Assembly: GCF_004078635.1 (NCBI RefSeq)
Contig: NZ_RZNB01000004.1
Coordinates: 1 to 64,000, forward strand
Origin: Labedella phragmitis
GTDB lineage: Bacteria; Actinomycetota; Actinomycetes; Actinomycetales; Microbacteriaceae
Direction of reading: 5' to 3'
Length of the DNA: 64,000 bases
Shown: positions 15,254-24,502 of the stretch, piece by piece
Layout: each line of letters opens with the position of its first letter
Position numbering within the stretch: position 1 is the stretch's first letter
Notes under the pieces: generated by a model
The model's input: only the letters and a program-made list of their open reading frames with translations
The model's database searches: none
What the model was told of the DNA's origin: nothing
Program-made: the position numbers and the translations under genes

Positions 15254-16159
15254 TCACTCGCGAGCGCGCGTCCCCGCCTCCCCCACCACGTCGGGAAGAC
15301 GCTCGGCCTCGGATTCGAGCTGCTGCACGAGCGACGAGTCGCGCCCCATCTCCCGCTCGAGCTCGTGGGCGAGGGAGTCGAGTTCCGCGCCGCCGGCCAT
15401 GAGGCTCGTGAGCTGGCCGAGGGTGATCTCGCTCTTCTCGAAGTTGCCGAGGCTCGTCCCGCGATTCAGGAGCAGGAATCGGTCGCCGACGGGGTAGGCG
15501 TGGTGCGGGTTGTGGGTGATGAACACGACGCCGAGCCCCCGGTCCCGCGACCGCGCGATGTACTTGAGCACGACGCCCGACTGCTTGACGCCGAGCGCCG
15601 CCGTCGGCTCGTCCAGGATGAGCACGCGCGCGCCGAAGTACACGGCGCGGGCGATCGCGACGCACTGCCGCTCGCCGCCCGAAAGCGTGCCGATCGGCTG
15701 GTCGACGTCGCGGAGGTCGATGCCCATGTTGTCGAGCTCCGTGTAGGTGATGCGCTTCATCTCCTTCACGTCGAGGCTGCGGAACGGGCCGACGCCGCGC
15801 GTCAACTCGGAGCCGAGGAAGAAGTTCCGCCAGACGGGCATGAGCGGCACGACCGCGAGGTCCTGGTAGACGGTCGCGATACCAGCGTCGAGAGCGGCAC
15901 GCGGCGACGAGAAACGCACGGGCTCGCCGTCGAGCAGGAGTTCCCCCTCGCTCGGCGTGTGCACGCCCGCGAGGATCTTGATGAAGGTGGACTTGCCGGC
16001 GCCGTTGTCGCCGAGGACGCACGTGACCTCTCCGGCGTTGACCGTCGTCGAGACACCCGAGAGGGCGTTCACGGGACCGTAGCTCTTCCCGATGTCGCGC
16101 ACCTCGACGACGGGCGCCGCCGATCGCTGCACGGCCGGTGCTGGGGTCGTCGCGCTCAT
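15254..16159 (-). CDS. Sugar/inositol ABC transporter ATP-binding protein
   Basis: A 301-residue cytosolic ATPase with a single nucleotide-binding domain: Walker [10 protein letters not shown], signature [13 protein letters not shown], Walker [13 protein letters not shown]-loop [10 protein letters not shown]. Ribose-type systems usually have a fused double-domain ATPase of about 500 residues, as at 44057-45586; this one is the single-domain FrcA-like form and must act as a dimer. The C-terminal 45 residues are charged and possibly coiled-coil. It overlaps the permease gene by 4 bp. Substrate is inferred to be myo-inositol or a related polyol from the adjoining iol genes. Confidence 0.85.
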   Translation of the reverse strand: MSATTPAPAVQRSAAPVVEVRDIGKSYGPVNALSGVSTTVNAGEVTCVLGDNGAGKSTFIKILAGVHTPSEGELLLDGEPVRFSSPRAALDAGIATVYQDLAVVPLMPVWRNFFLGSELTRGVGPFRSLDVKEMKRITYTELDNMGIDLRDVDQPIGTLSGGERQCVAIARAVYFGARVLILDEPTAALGVKQSGVVLKYIARSRDRGLGVVFITHNPHHAYPVGDRFLLLNRGTSLGNFEKSEITLGQLTSLMAGGAELDSLAHELEREMGRDSSLVQQLESEAERLPDVVGEAGTRARE

Positions 16160-17199
16160 CGGGCGCCTCCTGCCCTGGTTCGAACGAAGTGGTTGAGGAA
16201 GACCGCGAGCAGGAGCATCGCGCCGAGGAACGTGCGCAGCCAGTTCGTGTCCCACTGGGCGAAGGTGATGCCCTGGAAGACCATGCCGTAGATGAGGGCC
16301 CCGAGGGCCGCGCCGATCGCGGAGCCGAAGCCGCCCGTGAGGAGGCAGCCGCCGACGACGGCGCAGATGATGTAGATGAACTCCTGCCCCACACCGGTGT
16401 TGGCCTGAACGGTCGAGGTGCGGAAGAGCGAGATCATCCCGACGAGCCACGCGGCGCCGGCGGTCGTCATGAAAAGACCGACCTTCGTCTTGAGGACCGG
16501 CACGCCCACCTGGCGCGACGAGTTGAGCTGCCCGCCGACGGCGAAGATCCAGTTGCCCGCCCGCGTGCGCAGGAGCACCCACGTCGCGAGGATCGTCGCG
16601 AGGAACCACCACAGCACGGAGACGTAGAACGTGCCTCCCCCGATCTGGATCGACGAGCCGAAGAGCGGCTGCACCGAGTCGTAGAAGGGCACGTTCGTCA
16701 TACCCTGGATCGCGACCTGGCCGGTGATGAGCTTCGTGACCGCGAGGTCGATGCCGGCGAGGACGAAGAACGTGCCGAGGGTGACGATGAAGCTCGGAAG
16801 CCCCGTCCGCATGACGAGGAACCCGTTGAGCGCCCCGACCGCGAGGGCCGCGACGAGCGACACGAGGACCGCGACCCAGATGTTGAGGCCGTAGTGGCTC
16901 GTGAGGACCCCGACGATGAGGGCCGTGAACCCCGTCATGACGCCCGCGGAGAGGTCGAACTCCCCGCCGATCATGAGCAGTGCGACGGCGACGGCCATGA
17001 TGCCGAAGGTCGACGCGGACTCGAGCCACACGCCGGCGCCCGAGAGCGTCATGAAGTTCGACGTGTAGACGGAGAAGAAGAGCATGACGGCGAGGGCGGC
17101 GACGAGGGCGCCGATCTCGGGACGGGCGAGGATCTTGCGAAGCGGGCGGCTTTCGAGCCGCGGCCGGTTCCCGACGGTCACGATGTCGGTCGTCGTCAT
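16156..17199 (-). CDS. Sugar/inositol ABC transporter permease
   Basis: A 347-residue membrane protein of the BPD_transp_2 (RbsC) type with about 8-10 helices. Diagnostic segments are [20 protein letters not shown], in the position of the GGIDLSVGS motif, and [20 protein letters not shown]. The ATG at 17199 is chosen because it follows GGCGG and the helices begin soon after; the frame stays open upstream to 17307 but those codons look non-coding. A 21-codon frame overlaps this start (see 17196-17261). It partners the ATPase at 15254 and the lipoprotein at 17326. Confidence 0.87.
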   Translation of the reverse strand: MTTTDIVTVGNRPRLESRPLRKILARPEIGALVAALAVMLFFSVYTSNFMTLSGAGVWLESASTFGIMAVAVALLMIGGEFDLSAGVMTGFTALIVGVLTSHYGLNIWVAVLVSLVAALAVGALNGFLVMRTGLPSFIVTLGTFFVLAGIDLAVTKLITGQVAIQGMTNVPFYDSVQPLFGSSIQIGGGTFYVSVLWWFLATILATWVLLRTRAGNWIFAVGGQLNSSRQVGVPVLKTKVGLFMTTAGAAWLVGMISLFRTSTVQANTGVGQEFIYIICAVVGGCLLTGGFGSAIGAALGALIYGMVFQGITFAQWDTNWLRTFLGAMLLLAVFLNHFVRTRAGGAR

Positions 17200-17261
17200 C
17201 GTTCCGCCCGTCCGTTCCGTCTCGTGCGGGTGGGCGTCGTCACCCGGGTGAGCATCGTCAT
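17196..17261 (-). CDS. Possible 21-aa upstream ORF coupled to the permease gene
   Basis: ATG at 17261 follows AAAGGACG at good spacing. The frame [21 protein letters not shown] ends in a TGA overlapping the permease ATG (ATGA). It is basic and unlike any protein I know. It may serve to bring ribosomes to the permease start, or be chance. Confidence 0.35.
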   Translation of the reverse strand: MTMLTRVTTPTRTRRNGRAER

Positions 17262-17325
17262 CGTTGCGTCCTTTCGTTGCGACGGTGGGGCGGACGCGCC
17301 GCCCCACCGTCTCGCGTCGGTCGGG

Positions 17326-18309
17326 CTAGCGGGTGCCGTTGGCGGCGTACTCGGCCACCTCCGCCGCGTTCTCCTCGGTCACGAAGGCCGGACCGGAGTA
17401 GACGGGCTGGCCGCCGCCGATCTGGTTGCCGTTGACGGAGTCGAGGTAGAGGGCGGTGACGCCGAGGAAGCCCTGCACGTACGGCTGCTGGTCGACCGCG
17501 AACAGGATCGCACCGTCCTCGATGTTCGAGACGACGTCCTCCGAGAGATCGAAGGTCGCGACTGTCGCCTCGCTGCCCGCCTCGTCGACGGCCCCGACGG
17601 CGTCGATCGCGTACTGGCCCCCGAGGGTCAGGATGCCGTCGATGGACGAGTCGGCCTGGAGTTTCGACTTGATGGTCGCCTTGACCTCGGCGTCGTTCGT
17701 GCCGTCGACCTGCAGGTTCTCCATGGAGCCCGTGAACGTCGATGCGGCCGATCCGCAGCGCTCCTCGAGTCCGACGTTGCCGGCCTCCTGGATGACGCAC
17801 AGGACGTTCGTGAGCCCCTCCTCGCTCAACCGGTCTCCGACGGCCTCGCCTGCGACGGTCTCGCTCTGGCCGATGTGGGTGAGTGCGCCGAACTCGGCGG
17901 AGCGTTCGATGCCGGAGTTGATCGTGACGACGGGGACGCCGGCGGCGACGGCCTTCTCGATGCTCGACTGGAGACCGTCCGGGTTCGCCATCGAGACGAC
18001 GATGCCGTCGACGTCTTGCGCGACGGCGTTGTCGATGAGCTGCGACTGCTTCGCGGGGTCCGGGTCGGCGTTGTACGTGACGGTCACGCCGTAGTCGGAT
18101 CCGGCCCGCTCGGCGCCGGACTTGACGCGGTCCCAGAAGGCGTCGCCGGGTCCCGAGTGGGTGACGACGGCGTAGGTGAGGTCGAGGGAGGCGGATTCTG
18201 AGCCGCCGCCGGAGCTTGCCTGGGGCTCCTGTCCGGTTCCGGAGCAGGCGCTGAGGAGAAGAGCCGCAGTGGTGGCGATTCCCAGCCCCACGAGGAGTTT
18301 CTTCGTCAT
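17326..18309 (-). CDS. Sugar/inositol ABC transporter substrate-binding lipoprotein
   Basis: A 327-residue lipoprotein: signal peptide with lipobox LSAC (Cys22), a Ser/Gly linker, then a Peripla_BP_4 (ribose/galactose-binding) fold with YAVVTHSGPGDAFWDRVKSG and DGIVVSMANPDGLQSSIEKA. It should capture a sugar or cyclitol outside the cell for the permease and ATPase encoded downstream. It is first in the operon and divergent from an oxidoreductase gene, with a palindrome in the shared promoter region. Inositol is the favoured ligand because a complete iol gene set lies next to it. Confidence 0.86.
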   Translation of the reverse strand: MTKKLLVGLGIATTAALLLSACSGTGQEPQASSGGGSESASLDLTYAVVTHSGPGDAFWDRVKSGAERAGSDYGVTVTYNADPDPAKQSQLIDNAVAQDVDGIVVSMANPDGLQSSIEKAVAAGVPVVTINSGIERSAEFGALTHIGQSETVAGEAVGDRLSEEGLTNVLCVIQEAGNVGLEERCGSAASTFTGSMENLQVDGTNDAEVKATIKSKLQADSSIDGILTLGGQYAIDAVGAVDEAGSEATVATFDLSEDVVSNIEDGAILFAVDQQPYVQGFLGVTALYLDSVNGNQIGGGQPVYSGPAFVTEENAAEVAEYAANGTR

Positions 18310-18401
18310 TGAGGGTTCCCTTCGGTGCGGATCGTCTCGTCGTCGAGTCGTCCGGGGTGACGTCGGTGTCGAGTCGAGTTTCCGCTACGACACCCCAAAT
18401 G

Positions 18402-18431
18402 TCAATACATTCTGTCATCCATGTATATTGA
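18402..18431. promoter_or_regulatory. Imperfect palindrome in the divergent transporter/oxidoreductase promoter
   Basis: TCAATACAT (18402-18410) and ATGTATATTGA (18421-18431) are separated by 10 bp; the inner ATACAT/ATGTAT arms are perfect. It overlaps a TATATT that could be a -10 for the rightward gene at 18462. It is AT-rich against a GC-rich background and is a likely operator, perhaps for the GntR protein at 27524. Confidence 0.5.
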
Positions 18432-18461
18432 TGCTCACTCAGCGTCGAGGAAGGGCACGTC

Positions 18462-19646
18462 ATGCCAACGAAGCAGCACATCGGGGTCGGTCTCGTCTCG
18501 GTCGGGTGGATGGGGCGCGTGCACGCGCGCGCCTACGGTGCCGTCCGCGTTCACTATCCGGACGCCCCCGCCGTCGCCCGGCTCGTATCGGCCGCCGATG
18601 TGAGCGAGGACGCGAGGACCTACGCGGCGGACGCGCTCGGCTTCGAGCGGACGACGGACGACTGGCACGACGTCATCGCGGACCCGGACGTGGACGTCGT
18701 GTCGATCTGCACCCCGAACTTTCTGCACCGCGAGGTCGCCGTCGCGGCAGCAGCCGCTGGCAAGCCGTTCTGGATCGAGAAGCCCATGGGGCGGGGCTCT
18801 GCCGAATCGGCCGACATCGCCCGAGCGGCCACGGCGGCGGGGATCGTGACCTCCGTCGGCTTCAACTACCGTCACGCGCCCGCCGTCGCCCGTGCCCGCG
18901 AGCTCGTGCGGAGCGGCGCGCTCGGCCGGATCACGAACGTGCGCGTCTCCCTGCTCGCCGACTACTCCGCGGACCCGCGCGGCGCGCTCACGTGGAGGTT
19001 CCAGACCGGACTCGCCGGTTCGGGGGTCCTCGGTGATCTCCTCTCGCACGGCGCCGACCTCGCGCAATACACGGTCGGGCGCATCGAGGAGGTCACGGCC
19101 ATGACGGAACGCTTCATTCGTGAACGGCCGCTCCCGGCGTCGTCGTCCGCCGGCCACTTCTCGCTCGGCTCCGAGTCGGGCCCGACCGGCACGGTCGAGA
19201 ACGAGGACTACGCGGCCCTGCTCGTGCGCTTCGCGTCCGGAGCCGTCGGTGTCATGGACTCGAGCCGTGTCGCCGTGGGTCCGCACGCCGAGTACGCGCT
19301 CGAAATCTACGGAACGCTCGGCTCGCTGCGGTGGGACTTCCAGCGATTCAACGAGTTGCAGATCGCGGATTCGCGGGACGGGTATCGCACCGTCATGGCC
19401 GGTCCGGGATTCGGCGAGTTCTCGCGCTTCCAGCCCGGTCAGGGCACGAGCATGGGCTTCGACGACCTCAAGACGATCGAGGCGCAGCTCTTCCTGCGCT
19501 CGGTCGTGGAGGGGCGGCAGCTCGCTCCCTCCGCGTCGGACGCCTGGTCGGCCGCCGAGATCGTCACGGCCGCGCTGCGGAGCGCGGAGGATGGGACGTG
19601 GCAGCCCGTCGCGGCGGTCGACGGACCGACGACGACAGGAGAATGA
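18462..19646 (+). CDS. Gfo/Idh/MocA-family NAD(P)-dependent oxidoreductase
   Basis: A 394-residue cytosolic dehydrogenase. The Rossmann N-terminus (GVGLVSVGWMGRVHARAY) is followed by ICTPNFLHREVAVAAAAAGK and the signature EKPMG (residues ~107-111), then the C-terminal alpha/beta domain. ATG at 18462 follows AGGAAGGG. It is longer than iolG at 20479 and only distantly similar to it, so it probably acts on another cyclitol isomer or a sugar. It is divergent from the ABC transporter operon and convergent with the isomerase gene at 19694. Confidence 0.84.
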   Translation: MPTKQHIGVGLVSVGWMGRVHARAYGAVRVHYPDAPAVARLVSAADVSEDARTYAADALGFERTTDDWHDVIADPDVDVVSICTPNFLHREVAVAAAAAGKPFWIEKPMGRGSAESADIARAATAAGIVTSVGFNYRHAPAVARARELVRSGALGRITNVRVSLLADYSADPRGALTWRFQTGLAGSGVLGDLLSHGADLAQYTVGRIEEVTAMTERFIRERPLPASSSAGHFSLGSESGPTGTVENEDYAALLVRFASGAVGVMDSSRVAVGPHAEYALEIYGTLGSLRWDFQRFNELQIADSRDGYRTVMAGPGFGEFSRFQPGQGTSMGFDDLKTIEAQLFLRSVVEGRQLAPSASDAWSAAEIVTAALRSAEDGTWQPVAAVDGPTTTGE

Positions 19647-19693
19647 CCGCGGGCACGACGGGACGGTCGGCCCATGATCAGTCCAGCATTCGG

Positions 19694-20470
19694 CTACGCC
19701 GTGAACGCCGCCCGGAACGCCTCGAGAGCGGCATCGTCGTCGCCGCTCGCCCACGCCTCGAGCCCCACGACGCCGTCGTATCCGAGCGCCCGCAGCTCGC
19801 GAGCCACGGCCTCGTAGCGGATCTCACCCGTGCCGGGCTCGCAGCGGCCGGGCACGTCGGCGACCTGGATCTCCCCGACCCACGGAAGCGCCTCGCGGAC
19901 GAGTTCGATGAGGTTCCCCTCCCCGATCTGCGCGTGGTAGAGGTCGAGGTTGAGCCGGAGCCCCTGATCATCGACCGAGCGGACGAGCGCGAGCGTGTCG
20001 GCGGCCCGCGCGAAAGGCGTCCCGGGGTGGTCGACTGCGGTGTTGAGGTTCTCGAGGGTGAAGACGCGGCCGGCACGCCGCCCGAGCTCCGCGAGCCGAG
20101 CGAGGGTGTCGCGGGCGCGCAACCAGTCGTCGCCGTCCACGACGCCGCGCGGACGCACCGGGAGCCCGTCGGGATCGAGTCCCGTCCCGTGGAGGTTGAG
20201 CCGCGGGGAATCGATGAACTCCGCGGCGCGTAACGACTCCTCCGCCGTCGCGAGGAGCGCGGCGATCCCGTCGACCGTCGTGAGGTCGCCGTGCAGGTAT
20301 CCCGTCATGGAGGAGAAGGTCGCTCCCGTCGCAGCGAGCGCGGGGAGATCCTTGGAGGACCAGTCCCAGATCTCCACCGCGAATCCGCCGTCGTGGAGTC
20401 GAGCGACGCGCTCGACGAACGGGAGGTCTCGGTAGAGCATCTCGGCGGACGCCGCGAGCCGGTACGTCAT
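19694..20470 (-). CDS. TIM-barrel sugar isomerase (hydroxypyruvate isomerase / IolI-like)
   Basis: A 258-residue protein of the xylose-isomerase-like TIM-barrel superfamily. It contains FAVEIWDWSSKDL, FTLENLNT with a metal-ligand Glu, LRLNLDLYHAQIGEGNL and HGTGLDP. It resembles hydroxypyruvate isomerase (Hyi) more than IolE. The ATG at 20470 is 8 bp beyond the iolG stop, so the two are co-transcribed. A role as inosose isomerase in inositol breakdown is plausible by context; Hyi activity is the alternative. Confidence 0.78.
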   Translation of the reverse strand: MTYRLAASAEMLYRDLPFVERVARLHDGGFAVEIWDWSSKDLPALAATGATFSSMTGYLHGDLTTVDGIAALLATAEESLRAAEFIDSPRLNLHGTGLDPDGLPVRPRGVVDGDDWLRARDTLARLAELGRRAGRVFTLENLNTAVDHPGTPFARAADTLALVRSVDDQGLRLNLDLYHAQIGEGNLIELVREALPWVGEIQVADVPGRCEPGTGEIRYEAVARELRALGYDGVVGLEAWASGDDDAALEAFRAAFTA

Positions 20471-20478
20471 GATCGCGG

Positions 20479-21489
20479 TCAGCTCAGGTCCACGGTCACG
20501 GCGACGTGCTCGGTCGCCGAACGCTGCGCCGCGTCCGCGAGCAGGAGCGCAGCGCGGCCGTCCTCGAACGTCGGGCTCGTGGACGGCTCGCCCCTCACCA
20601 GTCGGACGAACTCGCGGAGCTCGGCCGCGTACGCCTCGGCGTACCGTTCCAGGAAGAAGTTCTGGTACGGCGGGCGGCCCTCGACGACCGTCGCCGTGGA
20701 GAGGCTCACGAGGCTCGTCGGCGCGTTCGCGACCTGCAGGACGCCGTCCGGACCGAACGCCTCGAGGCGCTGGTCGTAGCCGATCGCGCTGTGCCGCGAG
20801 TTCACGATCGAGGCGATCGCCCCGGAGGCGGCCCGCAAGGTCGTGACGGCGGTGTCGAAGTCGCCGTGCTCGCGCGCTCCCGCGTCGAAGACGGTCGTAC
20901 CGACGGCCGAGACCTCCACGATGTCGGGAAGGAAGAACCGCGCCATGTCGAAGTCGTGGATCGTCATGTCGCGGAAGATCCCGCCCGACACGGCGATGTA
21001 GGCGGCGGGCGGCGCCGCGGGATCGCGGCTCACGATCGAGAGGTGCTCGAGCTCGCCGATCTCGCCGGCGGCGACGCGGGCGCGGACGCTCGCGAACGCC
21101 GGGTCGAAGCGGCGGTTGAAGCCGAGCGCGACGGGTACCCCCGACGACCGGACCGCGGGGAGCAGCGCGTCGACCCTCGCGATGTCGAGGTCGATCGGCT
21201 TCTCGCACAGGGCGGGGACGCCGGCGTCGATCGCGGCGGCGATGAGGTCGACGTGGGTCGCGGTCGGCGAGGCGATGAGCACGGCGTCGACGTCACCGGA
21301 GGCGAACACCTCGCCGGCGTCGTCCGTCACCGTCCCGCCGAAGCGCTCCGAGACGGCGCGTGCACCGTCCACGAACGGATCACAGACCCACGCGAGGGTC
21401 GTATCGGGGTCGGCGGCGATGCTCGCGGCGTGCACCTGTCCGATGCGTCCCGTGCCGATGAGTCCGAAGCGGAGGGGCTGAGTGGTCAC
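20479..21489 (-). CDS. iolG: Inositol 2-dehydrogenase
   Basis: A 336-residue NAD-dependent Gfo/Idh/MocA enzyme that would oxidise myo-inositol to 2-keto-myo-inositol, the first step of the pathway. It has LRFGLIGTGRIGQVHAASIA, the EKP motif in LCEKPIDLD, and the catalytic region GGIFRDMTIHDFDMARFFL with the D-x-x-x-H pair seen in IolG. GTG at 21489 follows AGGA. It lies in the iol operon behind iolE, separated by 170 bp that include a 16-bp tandem repeat array. Confidence 0.87.
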   Translation of the reverse strand: MTTQPLRFGLIGTGRIGQVHAASIAADPDTTLAWVCDPFVDGARAVSERFGGTVTDDAGEVFASGDVDAVLIASPTATHVDLIAAAIDAGVPALCEKPIDLDIARVDALLPAVRSSGVPVALGFNRRFDPAFASVRARVAAGEIGELEHLSIVSRDPAAPPAAYIAVSGGIFRDMTIHDFDMARFFLPDIVEVSAVGTTVFDAGAREHGDFDTAVTTLRAASGAIASIVNSRHSAIGYDQRLEAFGPDGVLQVANAPTSLVSLSTATVVEGRPPYQNFFLERYAEAYAAELREFVRLVRGEPSTSPTFEDGRAALLLADAAQRSATEHVAVTVDLS

Positions 21490-21538
21490 GTTGAGTCCTG
21501 TCTTCTCCGACGAGGTGATGGCTGCTGACGGTGTGATG

Positions 21539-21628
21539 GCTGTGGCGGAGTGTTGCTGTGGCGGAGTGCTGCTGTGGCGGAGTGCTGCTGTGGCGGAGTG
21601 CTGCTGTGGCGGAGTGCTGCTGTGGCGG
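21539..21628. repeat. 16-bp tandem repeat array, about 5.6 copies
   Basis: The unit GCTGTGGCGGAGTGCT occurs at 21539 (one base different), 21555, 21571, 21587 and 21603, then a partial copy to 21628. It lies between iolE and iolG, within their presumed joint transcript. The near-identity of copies suggests recent slippage. No spacers are present, so it is not a CRISPR array. Confidence 0.92.
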
Positions 21629-21659
21629 GTTCCCCGGACGGGACGACCCGGGATCCCGG

Positions 21660-22577
21660 TCAGACCCAGGCGGTCAGGACGTCCCTGTTGCGGCGCTGGT
21701 CGTCGGCGCGCTGCGATTGGAAGTCGGTGATCGCGACGTCCGGCCCGTTGAGCACGTCCTGCTCGACGACGACCCAACCGTCGAAGCCGCTCGCGTCGAC
21801 GGCCGTCATGACGGCGACGAGGTCGATGTCTCCCCGACCGAAGGCGACGAACGATCCGGACGACCACACCTCACGCATGCCGCCGCCCGCCGCGAGGACG
21901 CGTCGCAATTCGCCGAGGTCGACGTCCTTCAGGTGGAGGTGGTTGATGCGCTCGCCCCACCGTGTCACGGCCGCGAGCGGATCGCCGCCCGCGATGAACA
22001 GGTGTCCGGTGTCGAGCGTGAGCGAGACGTCGACGTTCTCGAGGAACCGGTCGATCTCCTCGGGCGACTCGACGAAGGTGCCGGCGTGGTGGTGGAACGT
22101 CGGCTCGAAGCCGGCGGCGCGCACACGCTCGGCGGCGCGCTCCGTGTTGCGGAGGAGTCGGCCCCACCCGCCGTCGTCGAGGGGGTCCAGGGCCGCGCCG
22201 CGACCGGGAGCGGAGCGCCGCACCGCGGACCCGTCGTCGGCGAGCGTCGGCAGCGGCAGCCGTGATGGGGATGCCTCCGAGGCATCCGAGAAGACGCGCA
22301 ACGCGGCGTCGAGCGACGGCAGGGCCGCGGCGAACGCCTCGTCGTCGCTGAACGGCAACTGGACCCAGCCGCCCGCGAGTTCGAGGTCGAACCGCTCGAG
22401 TCGGCGACGCACCTCGGCGCCCTCACCGAGGTACCCGAGCGGGCCGAGGTCGACACCGCGGTAACCCGCGTCGGCGAGGATCTCGAGCATGGCGTCGGGA
22501 GCGACGGTCTCCGCGCCCTCCGGCGTCAATTCGAAGACGCCGAAGCTCACAGGCGCTCCCGCGACGGACGCCCTCAT
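21660..22577 (-). CDS. iolE: Inosose dehydratase / sugar phosphate isomerase-epimerase family
   Basis: A 305-residue TIM-barrel protein of the AP-endonuclease-2 superfamily. IolE dehydrates 2-keto-myo-inositol to the trione that IolD hydrolyses. It opens APVSFGVFELTPEG, and metal-ligand segments are FHHHAGTFVESPEEIDRFLE, LTLDTGHLFIAGGDP and INHLHLKDVD, in the order expected for IolE. The ATG at 22577 overlaps the iolD stop (ATGA). Position in a full iol operon supports the call. Confidence 0.85.
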   Translation of the reverse strand: MRASVAGAPVSFGVFELTPEGAETVAPDAMLEILADAGYRGVDLGPLGYLGEGAEVRRRLERFDLELAGGWVQLPFSDDEAFAAALPSLDAALRVFSDASEASPSRLPLPTLADDGSAVRRSAPGRGAALDPLDDGGWGRLLRNTERAAERVRAAGFEPTFHHHAGTFVESPEEIDRFLENVDVSLTLDTGHLFIAGGDPLAAVTRWGERINHLHLKDVDLGELRRVLAAGGGMREVWSSGSFVAFGRGDIDLVAVMTAVDASGFDGWVVVEQDVLNGPDVAITDFQSQRADDQRRNRDVLTAWV

Positions 22578-24499
22578 CGGGTCTCCTCCCCGCCGAGGAG
22601 CGGACGCTGCGCCGTGCGCTGCTGCTCGTACTCGGCGCGCGCCCGACGCGTCGACTCGAGCGTCGACTCCTCGGCGACGGGCACGTCCCACCAGCCCTCG
22701 CCGTCGGGTCCGTAGAGGAGCGGGTCGCTCTCGACGTGGATGACGGTCGACCGATCCGAGCGCTTCGCCTCGGCGACCGCCTCACCGAGCCGTGCGATCG
22801 CATCGGCACCGGGGGAGATCTCGACGACGTCGAGTCCGTAGCTGCGCGCGTTCATCGCGAGGTCGATCGGCAGTCGTTGCTCGCCCTGGAAGTTCCGCCG
22901 CTCGGGGTCGAGCGCGCGGTACTTCGTGCCGAAACGATCGGAGCCGACGGTCTCGGAGAGATGGCCGATGCTCGCGAAGCCGTGGTTCTGGATGAGGACG
23001 ACGATGATCTTGATCCCTTCGGCCACGGCCGTCACGAGCTCCGAGTGCATCATGAGGTACGAGCCGTCGCCGATCATGACGATGACGTCGCGGTCGTCCC
23101 CCGCCGCGTCGAAGGCGCGCTTCGCGCCGAGTCCGCCCGGGATCTCGTACCCCATCGTCGAGTAGGCGTACTCGACGTGGTAGCCGAGCGGGTCGCGCAC
23201 GCGCCAGAGCTTGTGGAGATCGCCCGGCAGGGAGCCCGCGGCTTGGACGACGACATCGGCAGGATCGGTCGCCGCCTGGACGGCGCCGATGATCTCCGCC
23301 TGACCGGGGAGATCGCGACCGGACGGCGCGAGCGCCTCGTCGACCGTCGAATCCCACTCCGCCTTCTCCTGGCGGATCCGCTCGGCGTAGCCGGTCGAGA
23401 CCTGGAAGCGGTCGAGCTCGGCCGTCAGAGCGACGAGCGCCTCGCGTGCGTCCGCGATGACGGGCGATTGCGTGCCGTGCTTGTAAGCGTCGAAGGCGGC
23501 GACGTTGATGTTCACGAAGCGCACGCGCGGATTCTGGAAGGCCGTCCGCGACGCCGTCGTGAAGTCGCTGTAGCGCGTGCCGATGCCGATCACGACGTCG
23601 GCCTCCGCCGCGAGCCGGTTGCTCGCGGTCGATCCCGTCGCGCCGACCCCGCCGAGGTACTGCGGGTGGTCCCAGTCGAGGACGCCGCCGCCCGCCTGGG
23701 TCGTGCCGACGGGGACGCCCGTCTGCTCGACGAAGGCCCGCAACGCGTCCTCCGCGCTCGAGTAGAGCACTCCACCGCCAGCGACGATGAACGGACGCTC
23801 CGCCGACCGGATCGCGGCGACCGCACGCTCGAGCGCGCCGCGCTCCGGGAGCGGACGCCGGACGTGCCAGTCGCGATCGGCGAGGAACTCCTCCGGCACG
23901 TCGAGGGCCTCAGCCTGCACGTCCTCGGGGAGGGCGATCGTGACGGCTCCGGTCTCGGCGGGGTCGAGGAGCACCCGCATCGCGGAGAGGGCGATCGAGT
24001 AGAGCTGCTCGGGGCGCTGGACGCGATCGAAGAAGCGCGAGAGCGGCCGGAAGGCGTCATTGACGGTGAGACCGATGTCCCACGGCTGCTCAAGCTGCTG
24101 CAGCACGGGGTCGGCGACGCGCGTCGCGAACGTGTCGCTCGGCAGCAGGAGCGCCGGCAGCCGGTTGGTCGTCGCGAGCGCCGCTCCCGTGAGCATGTTC
24201 GTCGCGCCGGGTCCGACCGACGCCGCGGACGCGTACGTCGCCCGACGGCGTCGCATGCGCGCGAAGCCCACCGCCTGGTGCACCATCGCCTGCTCGTTGC
24301 GGGCCTGCAGATACGGCATCGCCCGCGACCCTTCGGCGTCGAGTTGCGCGAGCGCCTGCCCGATGCCCGCGACGTTGCCGTGCCCGAAGATGCCGAAGAT
24401 GCCCGGGATCGTGCGCTCGCGGTGGTCGCCGTCGACCGTCCACTGGTGCGCCAGGAACTCCACGAGCGCCTGGCTGACCGTCATCCGTCTCGTCGCCAT
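22574..24499 (-). CDS. iolD: 3D-(3,5/4)-trihydroxycyclohexane-1,2-dione hydrolase
   Basis: A 641-residue thiamine-diphosphate enzyme that would open the cyclohexane ring to 5-deoxy-glucuronate. The N-terminal PYR domain includes GIFGIFGHGNVAGIGQAL with the catalytic-type Glu region near LQARNEQAMVHQAVGFA. The central domain follows, and the C-terminal PP domain has the ThDP motif MIGDGSYLMMHSELVTA...IQNHGF. Length matches IolD (about 640), longer than acetolactate synthases. Only 3 bp separate it from iolB. Confidence 0.92.
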   Translation of the reverse strand: MATRRMTVSQALVEFLAHQWTVDGDHRERTIPGIFGIFGHGNVAGIGQALAQLDAEGSRAMPYLQARNEQAMVHQAVGFARMRRRRATYASAASVGPGATNMLTGAALATTNRLPALLLPSDTFATRVADPVLQQLEQPWDIGLTVNDAFRPLSRFFDRVQRPEQLYSIALSAMRVLLDPAETGAVTIALPEDVQAEALDVPEEFLADRDWHVRRPLPERGALERAVAAIRSAERPFIVAGGGVLYSSAEDALRAFVEQTGVPVGTTQAGGGVLDWDHPQYLGGVGATGSTASNRLAAEADVVIGIGTRYSDFTTASRTAFQNPRVRFVNINVAAFDAYKHGTQSPVIADAREALVALTAELDRFQVSTGYAERIRQEKAEWDSTVDEALAPSGRDLPGQAEIIGAVQAATDPADVVVQAAGSLPGDLHKLWRVRDPLGYHVEYAYSTMGYEIPGGLGAKRAFDAAGDDRDVIVMIGDGSYLMMHSELVTAVAEGIKIIVVLIQNHGFASIGHLSETVGSDRFGTKYRALDPERRNFQGEQRLPIDLAMNARSYGLDVVEISPGADAIARLGEAVAEAKRSDRSTVIHVESDPLLYGPDGEGWWDVPVAEESTLESTRRARAEYEQQRTAQRPLLGGEETR

Positions 24500-24502
24500 C
24501 AG

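Noticed and set aside
21539-21628. CRISPR-like array
   Set aside because: The 16-bp units are directly adjacent with no spacers and there are no cas genes.
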